From contig JAMZAV010000321.1 of assembly GCA_024449915.1 (NCBI GenBank), positions 310,001 to 374,000 of the forward strand: a stretch of DNA of 64,000 nucleotides, given 5' to 3'. Source of the DNA: Sweltsa coloradensis. Lineage: Eukaryota > Arthropoda > Insecta > Plecoptera > Chloroperlidae. Under the pieces are notes generated by a model. That model was not told the origin of the DNA. It did no database searches and saw only the letters and a list, made by a program, of their open reading frames with translations. Position numbers and translations under genes: made by a program. Numbering within the stretch: the first letter of the stretch is position 1; each line of letters begins with the position of its first letter. Positions 38,001 to 49,481 of the stretch are shown in pieces.

Positions 38001-38466
38001 ACTCGAAGCAGTTTAGTAACAGGGCCCAAACCCGAACCGACTGTAAAAACCTCAACCTGCACACTGCACAGTTCTAATATAGTATTTAGTTAATTCTGAA
38101 TGTAGTCTATAATAGGCAGTGCAATAAAAAAATTTAAAAACAAATTGTATTTAGAGTCTACCCACTCAGTTATATATAACTAATTTTCAGTGGGGGACTT
38201 CAAATCAAAGCGACCAAGCCAACTCTGTAGGCCCCGACGCAATCGACGAGTGAGCGATAACCAACCAAAGATCGATATTTCTAACAGGAAATATAGCAAT
38301 CGTTGGTATGGACAGTGCGAACACCCGCGGATCAACGCCAGAATCAACAAGGGGCCGATTCAGAACAACTCTGAATTAATTATGTGTTTCGTTGCTAGGA
38401 CGGCTCCAAAGTCACCGTTTACAAACTCCTAAGACAAGAACTGGTGGACTTAAGTCCAAATCAGAA

Positions 38467-38555
38467 GTTAAAAATCTTCTGACTTTAGCGGGAATCGAAC
38501 CCTGGGCCTTCTGCATTGAAAGCAAATATGCTTACCACAAGACCAACGAGCCACA
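38467..38555 (-). repeat. tRNA-derived SINE-like element
   Basis: On the minus strand gtggctcgttggtcttgtgg (A-box region) is followed by the B-box ggttcgattcc. The tail tttttaacttctga is also seen after the SINE-like unit at 49.1 kb, which suggests one family. Confidence 0.65.
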
Positions 38556-38629
38556 CAAAATCTGCTCTATACACACATTATTAACACTGTACAAAACAGA
38601 CAAAAAAAATTATACAGTTTTAAACTGGT

Positions 38630-38701
38630 GGCCGCATAGCTCAGTTGGTAAGAGCATAGCCCGGACAGCTAAGGTACCGGGTTCGTCCCCCGGTGTAGTC
38701 A
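38630..38701 (+). tRNA. tRNA-like sequence (SINE head or tRNA pseudogene)
   Basis: The 71-nt sequence folds as a cloverleaf by eye: a D arm GCTC/GAGC, an anticodon arm TAGC/GCTA with 7-base loop ccggaca (anticodon would be GGA), a T arm CCGGG-ttcgtcc-CCCGG, and an acceptor stem with one mismatch and G-T wobbles. Anticodon GGA would mean serine, but the long variable arm required of tRNA-Ser is absent, so a SINE head or pseudogene is more likely. A T-run follows at 38703, as in Pol III terminators. Confidence 0.5.
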
Positions 38702-38882
38702 CTTTTTTAATATCTGTCTTAAGTACTTACATGACAGCGTCATAGTCGCCTTCTATAAAACCAAGGTTAAACATCATATCCATATCGATGGTGTTTGAAT
38801 AATTTAATTTATAACAAATACATATTTCCTTCCTTACAAACAATTACTTATTTTAAAATTCTTTTAAAATTCAAGTGTAAAT

Positions 38883-38968
38883 TGCCGTCTGCGGTGGCTC
38901 ATCCGGTTGGGGCTCTGATTCGAGGTCTGACACTGTGGGGATGCGGGTTCGAATCCCGCATCGGCAGA
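38883..38968 (+). repeat. tRNA-derived SINE-like element
   Basis: The head is gccgtctgcggtggctcatc; the T-arm region GCGGG-ttcgaat-CCCGC is perfect, and TGCCG pairs with CGGCA at the ends. The head matches the inverted element at 51583 and, more weakly, that at 53016. It is too long between the boxes for a functional tRNA. Confidence 0.68.
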
Positions 38969-40810
38969 AGGCATGGGTTTCTTGTAATTTGTCTTCCAAC
39001 TTCATCTATCTCATCGTCTCGAATATCAATAATGCAGTGATAGAGACGTTAATTAAGCAACAAAAATCATCATCATTGAGTAATTGAAATCATTGTCACT
39101 ACACACCCAACCGCCAGCAATCTCTCATGCCTCACATGCCTTAATCACGCCAAATAAGGACGATTATCAAGCAATTAAGCAAGCAATCCATAGGCGAATA
39201 AAATAAAATATGCTTTTGTAGCAAGATTATTATCACACTTTAAATTTATGATTGCTAAAAACTAATGCAGGTATGACTAAGAGTTAAAAATAATACTAAC
39301 TACGCTGCTTTGTGTCTGCCACTTATTAACGTTTTACAAAATATGTTTGTATCCCTCAAATGTTTGCACTCTCAAAATAAAGTTAAGAACAAATAATTTC
39401 ATAACTTATTTTTATGCAATTGAAGGCAAACTTTAGATATTGATTGGAATGGGTAGTATTACGTTAGACAATGGAGATATGCTCTTTGAATTTTATACAG
39501 GCGCGAAAAACGGATTACTTGTTCGAACTTCCAATCAGCGCACATTGCATTGCTTGTTGAACAACTCTGTAGGGCTTTAGGCGGTCTGTTTTCATTCCCG
39601 ACCCCGATGCGCTTCGAACTTGCTCAAGGACAACTTCTAGATAAGTTAGACGGTAATGAAATCAACACCCAAACTTACTATGCCTTCCTGTTGTGTTTAA
39701 CACAAAAAGTAGCAATGAATGTACACCACACGACAATCAATCTCTTTTTCTAAAAATTACAAACTTTAAATTGTAGAAAGTTTAATCCCTCGACTCCCTC
39801 GCGTTCACTTTTATCTATGCATTTAGATGTAAAATGTGTGTATTTTTAGTAAGAGCCAACGACTCCAATAGGTTCACTTATTTCATATGCAATAAAGTGT
39901 GAACAAATTCTAGATATTATGTTAGGAAGTTATCAGCAACGGAACCACCCGATCATTATTATTATGTTGCTAAAGTGTGAAAATACAAAGATTAGAGTTG
40001 GCGAGAAAGATATCAGGGTCTCACTTTATCAATGATTTAGAGGTGTTTGTAGTCGAGGATATTTCCAAGCTACGCTCCCGAATCACGTCCCCTTTATGAT
40101 ATCTTATAGAGTGTGAACAAACTTGTAGGAAGTTGGAATTGGTATCGAGCCAACGACCTCCCGAATCAGCGTCTCACTTATTATGCATGATCTACACACA
40201 TCGTTTTACAAAACAACGTTCAGTTTAAAAACGATTAACTACTACAGAAGCAGTGTTACCATGTTTTACTCTCTCGTTGTCTCTCGTTGTCGTTGTTGTG
40301 TTGTCGTCAAAATGTGCGTTCTAACAAACGAAAATATTTATAACTTTTGCCTTCAAATTGTTCCCGCGTCTATGTAATACAGTAGAAGTAGAACCTCATA
40401 TAAACATGTTTTACTTAACACTTAGTTGGAAATAAAAGTTGACGAGCTTGGTATGCACTAATAATGTTCAAGGCAGTGCCTTAAGTACTCTCGTGATAAC
40501 GTTGCAGATGAACTGGATAGTCTACTACTGAAGTACGAGAGTTTCTTATTTAACACTGTTTCAACCTTCCGAAGCAAAAGAATTTGATATTCGTTTTAAA
40601 GGTACTTGTTTGAAGCACGTATAAAGGCAACACTGGGAGTGCTTCCTCAGATGTCCATACATATTTTACATCACCCTCACAGCGTCTACTGGGCATGCAT
40701 ATATGTTTTCTGTGCCAAAGGTAATGGAAATCAAGCTTTTTTATGATTGCTTCCTGCTATCACTTTCCTTCACAATTTAATACAAAAAGCGAACTCGACT
40801 CCAAAGTTGC
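38969..40810. other. Anonymous sequence
   Basis: One weak tRNA-like fragment (40135); otherwise nothing recognised. Lines at 39880-40100 share repeated words (aagtgtgaacaaa, aggaagtt) that hint at a decayed repeat. Confidence 0.5.
40135..40182 (-). repeat. Weak tRNA-like fragment
   Basis: On the minus strand gacgctgattcgggaggtcg is followed by the B-box-like ggctcgatacc. The gctgattcgggaggtc block again resembles the SINE at 38883 and 53016. Confidence 0.4.
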
Positions 40811-41180
40811 TACGTACTTTTACGATTTTTTTGATTTTTCAGCTGAGATATTTTGTGAAATTTTGGGGCCGATTTACCAAACGGGTGGGGCTTAATCGTT
40901 CAATTTTCACTGGCTATTAACATTTATGTTTTTTTGTGCTTTTTGAAAGAAATAGTTGAAAAAGTTACAGTAATTTATAGAAATAAAGCTTTTAATATAA
41001 ATCGTTTTTTTTTTACGATAAATAATACCAATTGACAAGAAACAATAGAAACTTGACAACAATCACCTACAATGCGTAGGCAACAAAACAAAGCACTTGC
41101 AAAAGTAAAGATATCCCACGCAAACTAAAAACTTTAAAAAGCTCATCCATCAACGCGGCGGGACTTTAGCGTTTTCCTAG
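40811..41180 (+). mobile_element. HINE/Helentron-like element, subfamily A, 5'-truncated
   Basis: The 3' half of subfamily A is preserved: accaaacgggtggggct, then CTCATCCA, the AACGC...GCGTT hairpin and CCTAG before T. The TGGATGAGCG end and poly-T region are missing; the element starts abruptly at about 40811. Confidence 0.8.
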
Positions 41181-41723
41181 TTATTTAAAGCTAAATAAAA
41201 TACGGTGTTCAATGTTTGAAATAACTCTAAGAGAACGCGCGTGTGTGCGTGTGAGTGTGCGTGTGCGCGCACACTGTACATTGGATATGGTCCGAACTTA
41301 CTGGAATAAGAGGGATTGTCAAATTTACAAAATTAGTGTTAGAATTTCAGAATATATCCAAAATAGTAAACACTTGAAACGTATGTATGTTACATACATA
41401 CGTTAACAATCTTCATTCAGGTTTAATGGCGCATGGTTTTATGGCGCACAGCATGTAGAAGTGCCTATGAAAGTATATTTGCAACATATAAATTAACTCT
41501 TAGATAAAATTAAGCAAATTTATTTTGTGTATGAAAATATAATTAATTATTTCCGAGCGAATCTGTTAAATATGGGTGTTGCCATAGTGCGTATCATGCA
41601 CGTAGCCATCATGATAGTGATTCCAACATGGTAATAGATTTACTTATGTAACATTCCAAACTGATACCGCCTTCATGGTGTAAGCCAGCCTCGTTGGTGG
41701 CGGTGCCGGGTCAGTTTCCTGAT

Positions 41724-42454
41724 TGGATGAGCGAAGCGAAGACTTCAATTTCACATTGTGTGTTTTTTTCACTTACGTTACCCCAAGAAAAATAGCTCGG
41801 GTGTTTTGTTTTTGTTAGTTTTTTTGTCTGTTTGTTCGCTCTCTACCGGGCAAACGGCATATGCGATCTTGATGAAAATTGGAGGGGACCTTCGAAATCT
41901 CTGAACTTAGACCTGCCACGTTTTTGGGTATAATCGATCAAATATTTCTTATGATTATCGTACTTTTACGATTTTTTTCATTTTTTAATGAGATATTTTC
42001 GTGATATTTGGCAAACGGCTACTCCGATATTGATGAAACTTTATGGGAACGTTTTAATTTACTGACATTATATACGTTATGATTTTAGAGACATTTGAAA
42101 AAAAATATTTCATATAGAATTCGTACTTTTACGATTTTTCCCCCCGGTTTTTAATACGATATTTTCGTGATATTTGGGCCGATTTTGACCAAACGGGTGG
42201 GGCTACAACGTTCATATTTCACATTGACTTAAAGATTATGGTGCTGTAGTGCCTCTTGAAAGAAAAAGTTGGTCAAAGTTCACTGAGATAAAGGTTTTAA
42301 TATAAGCCTTTTACAGGTGTATAATTAACAAGTAATATCAAGCACTATAGAAAAAGTAATGAGATTCCACTTAAAATCGTAATTATTGGACAGAAATATT
42401 CCAAAAAACTCATCCATTAACGCGACTGGAAAAAGCGTTCGCGAAGCGGCCTAG
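41724..42454 (+). mobile_element. HINE/Helentron-like element, subfamily A variant, complete
   Basis: It starts TGGATGAGCG and ends with CTCATCCA, AACGC...GCGTT, cgcgaagcgg and CCTAG, with T flanks. The terminal 15 bases resemble the end of subfamily B (gcgaagc before CCTAG), while the interior (gcgatcttgatgaaaatt, accaaacgggtggggctaca) is subfamily A. This looks like a recombinant or an intermediate between the two. Confidence 0.83.
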
Positions 42455-44595
42455 TTAGTATGCTTCACGTGTCCAGCTGCTACCATAACGTTATCTTCGT
42501 CCCTCTCCATTTCCACAGATGAGATTGAATTTGAAGCTAGGCCGGCGCCACCTTGTTCACTTTTTGTCCGTGAAACAATACTGAATACCGGTCTCACCGG
42601 CGTCGGAGGCTAAAACAGGTGATTGGTATTCTGCGGACTATGTCCACCACGGAGAGCAGGATGCAATTATTGAATTCAATCCGGCAGGTTTCACCGCCGT
42701 CGAAGTGATTTAGCCAACGATTCATTACAATTATATCGATCATCGAAAGTGGCTACAGCGTCCGACGTGTAACGTAATAATACACGGATATAAATGTTAT
42801 TGGTTTGATTTGTGGTTGAATTCCGGAGGAGAATGAATTCGATACCGTCGTAGTGTGTATCCTTATACACTTGCAATGTATACCTAGCATAGCGCTGACC
42901 GGGCAGCTTTGAGTTACATGCAGTTTAGCTTGAATTTAACAACATATCAGGCGTTGTGAACGTGCCGTTGGTATAATATAATACACCAAGAGTTCATGCG
43001 TGTAATTTTTCAAAACGATATGATGTAATCTACTAAAAATTGGGGAATCGCTCAAGAATGTTCCTAATAAAACGTTGTATATACTTGGAATTAAACTATT
43101 ATTTGAAAATTATAAAATAAATACAAATTAGCATTTTTGTTTACCCAGAACTTTTCAAAAGTGCAGATGTTACAATGTAAGAATACAAATAGTGAAAGAT
43201 TATAATAATAATTTCAGACTTTCAATTAATGAACTGTTGCCTACATTATTCAATACCTACTTCACATAAGTATTTCAATAAACAATAAAGTAACAACAAA
43301 TGTCTATGTTCTCATGAAATATTCGATTTCAATGTATTTTATATTTACCTACTGGGCAATGCGTCTACAAGTTTATTTGCAGCAATCATTCGCTTAGATT
43401 AGGTTTGCGAGTACTTGCACGTTGTGATTGTATTTTTTTTTTGGTATTTATATTTTATGACAACGATAGAAAGTGTGAAGGTAAATGCTATATAAAGCTT
43501 AAATATTAGGTTCGAATTGGCTTCCATTTTCTTAAGTTTACATAAAATACATTTCAATCAACAGCAAAACCCCCTTGAGGTCGCGTATGAAGCATTAGAT
43601 TAGAAGGTGACAGTAGAGAGTTGGTTGCTCCGATTGTCTTGCCGGGCAGATCGGTTTAAATCTCTGTTATAATCTTCCTGTGGGATCTCAGCTGCGACGA
43701 TCGACCCGCGTCCGAGTTACGAGCTACACTAATGAGCGGTCTCGGGCGCCATACTTTATTATATCGGCGAACGTGACACCAGTTTGCACCACATTTCGAC
43801 GGAAATTAGTCACGTGTAGGTGTGCACCAGACAAGATTATCCCCTAACACCCTCGCGCGTGTTCGCTGAGTTTCTTTAAGATGTCTACGCCGAGGTAAAA
43901 TTAATCTTCGCGCGTTTCTTATTAATGCAAAATCATGCTCATGGTTCGTGTAAATGTGTGCTTACCGTATCCACGTAGTCAGTACTAAATTCCCAAGCGG
44001 TCTTGATTCTCTGCAAAGATGGTAGAAGACTATGCATCTATATTGCGTAAGCGTTAATATCTCAAAACCTAACGTGCATTTTCGCTTTTCGTTCTGGTAC
44101 AAGTATATTCTCACCTAGAAACTATGGTGGCACGTTTCATAACAAATATACAATATGAATATAACTTCTTTGATATTTCTGGAAGGTGTAAGTTCTATAG
44201 CAAAAGTTCCGTTTATCACATTCAACAATTACAATAAAATGACACCGTATTTTGACAGAACTCTAAGAAAATTTCGATACTACTCGGGACACATGTTGAA
44301 CAGTAAGAAATACTACTGATGAGTTTTGAGATTTTCTATACGGTTATACAAATCTATTTATAGTTCCAGTGAAACTTATTGGTTTAAAGTAAGGCGTTAT
44401 ACGACTGTCGTCTTAAAAAAATTCACAATGACAACGCCATATAATAACTGCGTCCATCAAGTTTGATAAAACTCCAAACATTTAGATGAATATAAATTAG
44501 AATAAGTGATGATGTTTTGTTACGAAATAATGCGAAAAAACGAGATAGGTTTTTATCTTTTAATTAGTGTTTTAATTTTTCTTGTACTTTACTTA
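42455..44595. other. Anonymous sequence with GC-richer islands
   Basis: Islands at 42480-42900 and 43560-43900 contain CpGs and words such as ccggtctcaccgg, but no open frame with a recognisable motif. Possible decayed repeats or regulatory DNA. Confidence 0.45.
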
Positions 44596-45393
44596 CTAGG
44601 AAGCTTCGCAAACGCTTTTTCAGGCGCGTTGTTGGATGCGCGTAATTTAAAAAAAAAAACGAAAAAAGCGTAAAATAGAGATTTTCATAAGAAATAATTT
44701 TTCGATCACGCTCAAATTTCACACGAATAAATTGAATTCATAAAATTAAGGTTCTGTGAAAGTATCATTACAATCGAATAAAGCATGTAGGTGTAATAAG
44801 TCGAAGAAATTTTAAAAAATCGAAAAAAATCATCAAAATGGCATTATCACAAGAAATAATTTTTCGATTGCGCTTAAATTTCACGCGAATATATGAATTA
44901 ATGATATGAAACTAAGGTTCTGTGAAAAAATCATTACAATCGGATAAAGCATGTAGGTGTTATAAGCAGAATAAATTTTTAAATCGAAAAAAAACGTAAA
45001 ATTGCGATTTTCACAAGAAATAATTTTTTGATAACGCTCAAATTTCACACGAATATATTAATTCATAAAATTAAGGTTATGTGAAAAAATCATTAGAATC
45101 GGATAAAGCATGTAGGTGTTAATAGGTCGAAGATGTTTTTTAAAAATCGAACAAAATCGTAAAATTGCTATTTTCATAAGAAATAATTTTCCGATTGCGC
45201 TCAAAAACGTGGCAGTTCTTAATTTAGAGATTTCAAAGGCCTCCAAAAAATTTCATCGGAATAGAAGTATCAGTTTAGCCAAAATCGAGTTAAAAGACAG
45301 ACAAAAATTACAAAAAAATAAAATAAAAAAAGGCAGATTTTTTTCTCCAATGTAGTGAAATGGAATCTTCGCTTCGCTAGCTACGCTCATCCA
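44596..45393 (-). mobile_element. HINE/Helentron-like element, subfamily B, complete
   Basis: On the minus strand it runs from TGGATGAGCG (45393) to AACGCGCCTG...AAAGCGTT, gcgaagc and CCTAG (44596), with T on both flanks. The interior is about four tandem units of about 160 bp. At its 5' end it directly abuts another truncated copy. Confidence 0.85.
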
Positions 45394-45718
45394 ATTAAGG
45401 TTTTGTGAAAAAATCATAACAATCGGATAAAGCATGTAGGTGTTATTAGTCGAAGATTTTTTTTAAAATCGCAAAAAATCGTAAATTGCGATTTTAATGA
45501 GAAATAATTTTTCGATTGCGCTCAAAAACGTGGAAGTTCTAAGTTCAGAGACTTAGAAGGCCTCCATAAAATTTCATCGCAATTGGAGTATCGGTTTAGC
45601 CGGAATCGTGCTCACAGACACACAACAAAAAAAATGAAAGAAAGAAAAAAAAACATTCCGGATTTTTTTTTCCAGTGTAGTGAAATGGAATCTTCGTTTC
45701 GCTCGCTACGCTCATCCA
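45394..45718 (-). mobile_element. HINE/Helentron-like element, subfamily B, 3'-truncated, abutting the previous copy
   Basis: On the minus strand it begins TGGATGAGCG at 45718 and contains the first two internal units, but it stops exactly where the neighbouring element begins, within ccttaat at 45394-45400. Either the neighbour inserted into this copy and the rest was lost, or the pair arose by a replication slip of the kind seen in rolling-circle elements. Confidence 0.75.
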
Positions 45719-47135
45719 AAAAAACACCAATCGTGTTCACAAGTATTTTACCGTATCTTACGATACTATTGTATCGATTAAAGTGTTTGACAATCTTTAT
45801 AAAAATACGTTTTCAAATCAACATACGAATAGTAATTGTAGGCTTACTAATCATTTTATTTTGAGTCGAATGTTTAAACTCTCACCATTCCAATTCACAC
45901 CCATAAAGTTTTGATATTTTGCTTTCACCTATCTTACCTTCATTTTATTGTACTTTTCACGGTTAGTACATTGCTGACATGAAGGCAGTACAATATTATC
46001 TAAACGATACACACATATTACTTGGTAACAGAAAAGCACTAAGTCTGCCAAACAATATTAAAATAAAATCAACACAAAATCACCTGAAATTTATTGAAGC
46101 AATACCAACCGTATAATAAAAATAATTTACCATGCGGTAATAATGAATAATATTAGTTATTTAGCACAACACAGCTGTCAAACTGATATATTACCTACAA
46201 TATCATAAACATTTTCAAAATGCGGGCCGGAAAAGTACAAATGAGGAAGCACGGAAAATGTTTCCGTTTTATACATTGGGGAGCTGTTTTCGTTTTTGTT
46301 AAGATCCTTGTACGCGTTCCAAAGGTCAAACGACATAACTAATCATTAAGAAATTTGGCTTCCTCAATTATCTCAAAATCTTAGATTTTCGTTGTTTGTG
46401 TGTTTGAAATGGATGGAAGAGTTTAAAACAATTATTATCACAAAGTATCCTCTCTGTTTACACTTGTTGTGTGTGTCTGAGCAGCATGGTCACTCAAAGT
46501 AAACGAGAATTGAACTTTAAACATACGTTGTGATTTCTGATGCACGCATAAAAAAAATTATAACTCAAAAGGATTTGATCAAAACTAAGTAGAAGGTAAG
46601 TCAAAGCTAGATGTAAACATATTATTGCTGTATTTAAACGTAACCTTTATTCTAGACATATATTTTAATGAAATAAAGCGTTAATAATGGTTTGAAGTAA
46701 ACGTATAGTATTTAGCAACTAATATTGTTATAGTTGCAGTTATTAAAGTTAGTTAGTAGTTAAAGACTGATTATTTCTCCTGGCTTTAGATTCTTTATCA
46801 GAGTAATGTCTAAAGGAAAAGTTTCCGTAAAACCACTTCACTGCCAAGAAAGTTTACACTCTGTGTCACGTGTTCCAAATCACATCCTTCGCATTGTTTT
46901 AGAGGGATGTTTTGTAAGTAGTTTCAAGTTGACACTGGCGACAACGGCGTCCCTTGCCGACATAATAAGAGGAGTGATGACCAAATCACGTGTGGTCATA
47001 CTAGCTGTACTGGACGGAAACTTTTTACAATTTAGTAAATCCACAGTTTCGTCTCGTCAACTTATGAAACTTTCTTCATCTTGTTTTTATTTTTGTTCGT
47101 CTTATACTGTTATATTGCTACTGTAATTATATTTA
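45719..47135. other. Anonymous sequence
   Basis: A 106-codon open frame (46806-47126, plus) ends just before the HINE copy; its translation is not recognised. Confidence 0.5.
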
Positions 47136-47723
47136 CTAGGAAAACGCTTAAGTCCCGCCGCGTTGTTGGATGAGCGTAATTGGTGAATTGAGCTGCCATG
47201 TGTTTTGCGGATTTTCTGTTGTTCTGTGAAAAAAATCTGAACCTTGTTGAAATTTTTTAAAAATTAAATCAAATTAAATAAAACAAATTTACTTATTTTT
47301 TTAATTAATCGCAATTTTAAAAAAGGAAAAATCGTAATATTGAAATTTTCATAAGAAATAATTATCGATTACGCACAAATTTTACACGAATATATTTATT
47401 TCTTAAAATTAAGGTTCTGTGAAAAAATCATTACAATCGGATAAAGCATGTAGGAGTTATAAGTCGAAGAAATTTTTAAAAAATCGAAAAAAATCGTAAA
47501 ATTGCGATTTTCATGAGAAATAATTTTTCGATTGCGCTCAAAAACGTGGCAGTTCTTAGTTCAGAGATTTCGAAGGCCTCCATAAAATTTCATCGCAATC
47601 GGAGTATCGGTTTAGCCGGAATCGTGTTAACAGACAGACAAAAATACAGAAAAAAAAACATTCCGGATTTTTTTCTCCAGTGTAGTGAAATGGAATCTTC
47701 GCTTCGCTCGCTACGCTCATCCA
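47136..47723 (-). mobile_element. HINE/Helentron-like element, subfamily B, complete, short
   Basis: On the minus strand it runs from TGGATGAGCG (47723) to CGCTCATCCA, AACGCGGCGG...AAGCGTT and CCTAG (47136), flanked by T on both sides. Only one to two of the 160-bp internal units are present. Its 3' end matches the copy at 26671 almost exactly. Confidence 0.87.
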
Positions 47724-49057
47724 ACAACTTTCAAATTACTATTTTATCCCGCTTGTTCGTTTAAACAACTAAAGAAGGAAAAATAACATTATTTTAATGA
47801 ATACCAAGCTAAAACAAAAACAGTGGATTTTCGTGTTGTGCTAAAAGAGATAAACTAAACTATGTATTTTTAAACATATGTTAGCAACTCAGTGTTATAT
47901 TGAGTATAAATGATATATTACTATAATAAACTGTTGTTCTTAACACTTAACACAACAACAGTGTCACCATATTTAAATTGCCAGTGCTTATTGCTTACAG
48001 AATACACCTCCTGACACGGCTCTAACACACTTTTCCTCGCCCCAAGCACGTTTAGGCAAACTCCCTTTTTTTCATATCAGCTGCTCATAATAATTTATAT
48101 ACATTTATATTTTATCAGTCTCTTCTTGGCAGAAATTGCATTATTTTTCTAATGTACCTAATGCCAATTACAAAACAAATAACTGAGAGTGTTAAAATAA
48201 TTATTTATTAAAGGTTTTGATATGTCTTCGAACTGATTACAAGCCAGTGGTTATAAACCGATTTTGAAATTATTATTCAAAATTGTGTCAGTTAAAAAAG
48301 GAAACAATGAAAAAGATCTACACAATATTATTGTAAATTGAGTTAATTATAGTTTACATTCTTGTAATGGCTAGTTTTTATTATCTTCTTAGTGTGTACA
48401 AATTGCATACTTTAGTTTTGACAATTAAAACACAAAGTTGTATGCCAGGTAAGTGTTACAACAAAATTCGGTGTACATATTTTCTTATAGTGAATCATAG
48501 TTAGTTTGCTGTTACTGAGGTACGGAGAGTAGAACAAAACTTGTTCGCTCGTAATCGTCGAGGGCGGATGTCGTCCCCACGGAGAGACGGTTGTTCAAGC
48601 AAGAGAATCCCTCTTCAATCACCCTTGGTTTCTCTTACATTAATTTGCATTTAAACTTCGTTGACAATTGTCAGTTGACAATTGTCAGTAATATTATGCC
48701 GAATAAGTAAGGATAGTTCACTGAGGAAGATGCAAACTACTAACAGAAGACAGAACAAACTTTCTGACAAGTAAGACAATTGTGTTTCATAGTCGGACCA
48801 GTCGACGCAAGATCCGACACTTTCTTAACATGAAGCGAATTCGCGCCAATAAAATCATCTGGTGAAAGTATTCTTATAAACAATAATTGTTATCATGGTT
48901 TTCTGTTAGTGTAATTCCCATGGAAATTAAATTGTAAAATATTGTAGAATCTCGGTTTGACACAAAAGTATTCACACGTGCTAATCGATGGATTCATTGG
49001 ATCCAATCAATCGTTTTGTTTTGTTATAATGAAAAGTAATGTTATGAAATGTGTTGT
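47724..49057. other. Anonymous AT-rich sequence
   Basis: Only the duplicated palindrome at 48662 stands out. Confidence 0.55.
48662..48687. repeat. Duplicated short palindrome
   Basis: TGACAATTGTCA, a perfect 12-bp palindrome, occurs twice with a 2-base gap. Confidence 0.9.
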
Positions 49058-49330
49058 ATAGTTAATATTTAATACAATTCAGAAGTTAAAAAATCCATCC
49101 CGATCGAGGTTCGAACCTGAGTCTCCCACATTCCAGGTTGGCGCCTTAAACAACTTGAACACCGAGACGGTAACTATTAAACTTCTGAATTGTAGTTACA
49201 TTGTAGATCTGAATGGAAAGGCTGGAATTTTCTAGTTAAGGCGCCTACCTGGAATGTGGGAGAATCGAGTTCGAACCGCGATCGGGATGGATTTGGTAAC
49301 TTCTGAAATGTATTAAATATAAACTATTCC
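49058..49330. repeat. Inverted pair of SINE-like units forming a large hairpin
   Basis: The left arm reads tttaatacaattcagaagtt, atccatcccgatcg, then ggttcgaacct and ccacattccaggt. The right arm (49236-49325) carries the reverse complements in the reverse order: acctggaatgtggg, gttcgaacc, cgatcgggatggat and aacttctga. Each arm contains a tRNA-like B-box. The arms pair over roughly 90 bases with a spacer of about 75-80 bases. Confidence 0.8.
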
Positions 49331-49370
49331 ACCTACGGGAGTGTTTCCCTACTAACCAAATCGAGAAAAG

Positions 49371-49481
49371 TGTTGTATTGTATTGTATCGTGTTGTAATG
49401 TAATGTAATGTAATGTAATGTAATGTAATGTAATGTAATGTAATGTAATGTAATGTAATGTAATGTAATGTAATGTAATAT
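49371..49481 (+). repeat. (TGTAA)n microsatellite
   Basis: About 17-18 near-perfect TGTAA pentamers, preceded by related tgtat units, directly after the inverted SINE pair. Confidence 0.97.

Larger units (their letters stand above)
35851..38466. other. Anonymous sequence
   Basis: Only small tandem repeats are recognised (36404, 37755, 37975). Confidence 0.55.

Noticed and set aside
38630..38701. Functional tRNA-Ser(GGA)
   Set aside because: It lacks the long variable arm and has acceptor mismatches; it lies among SINE-like units.
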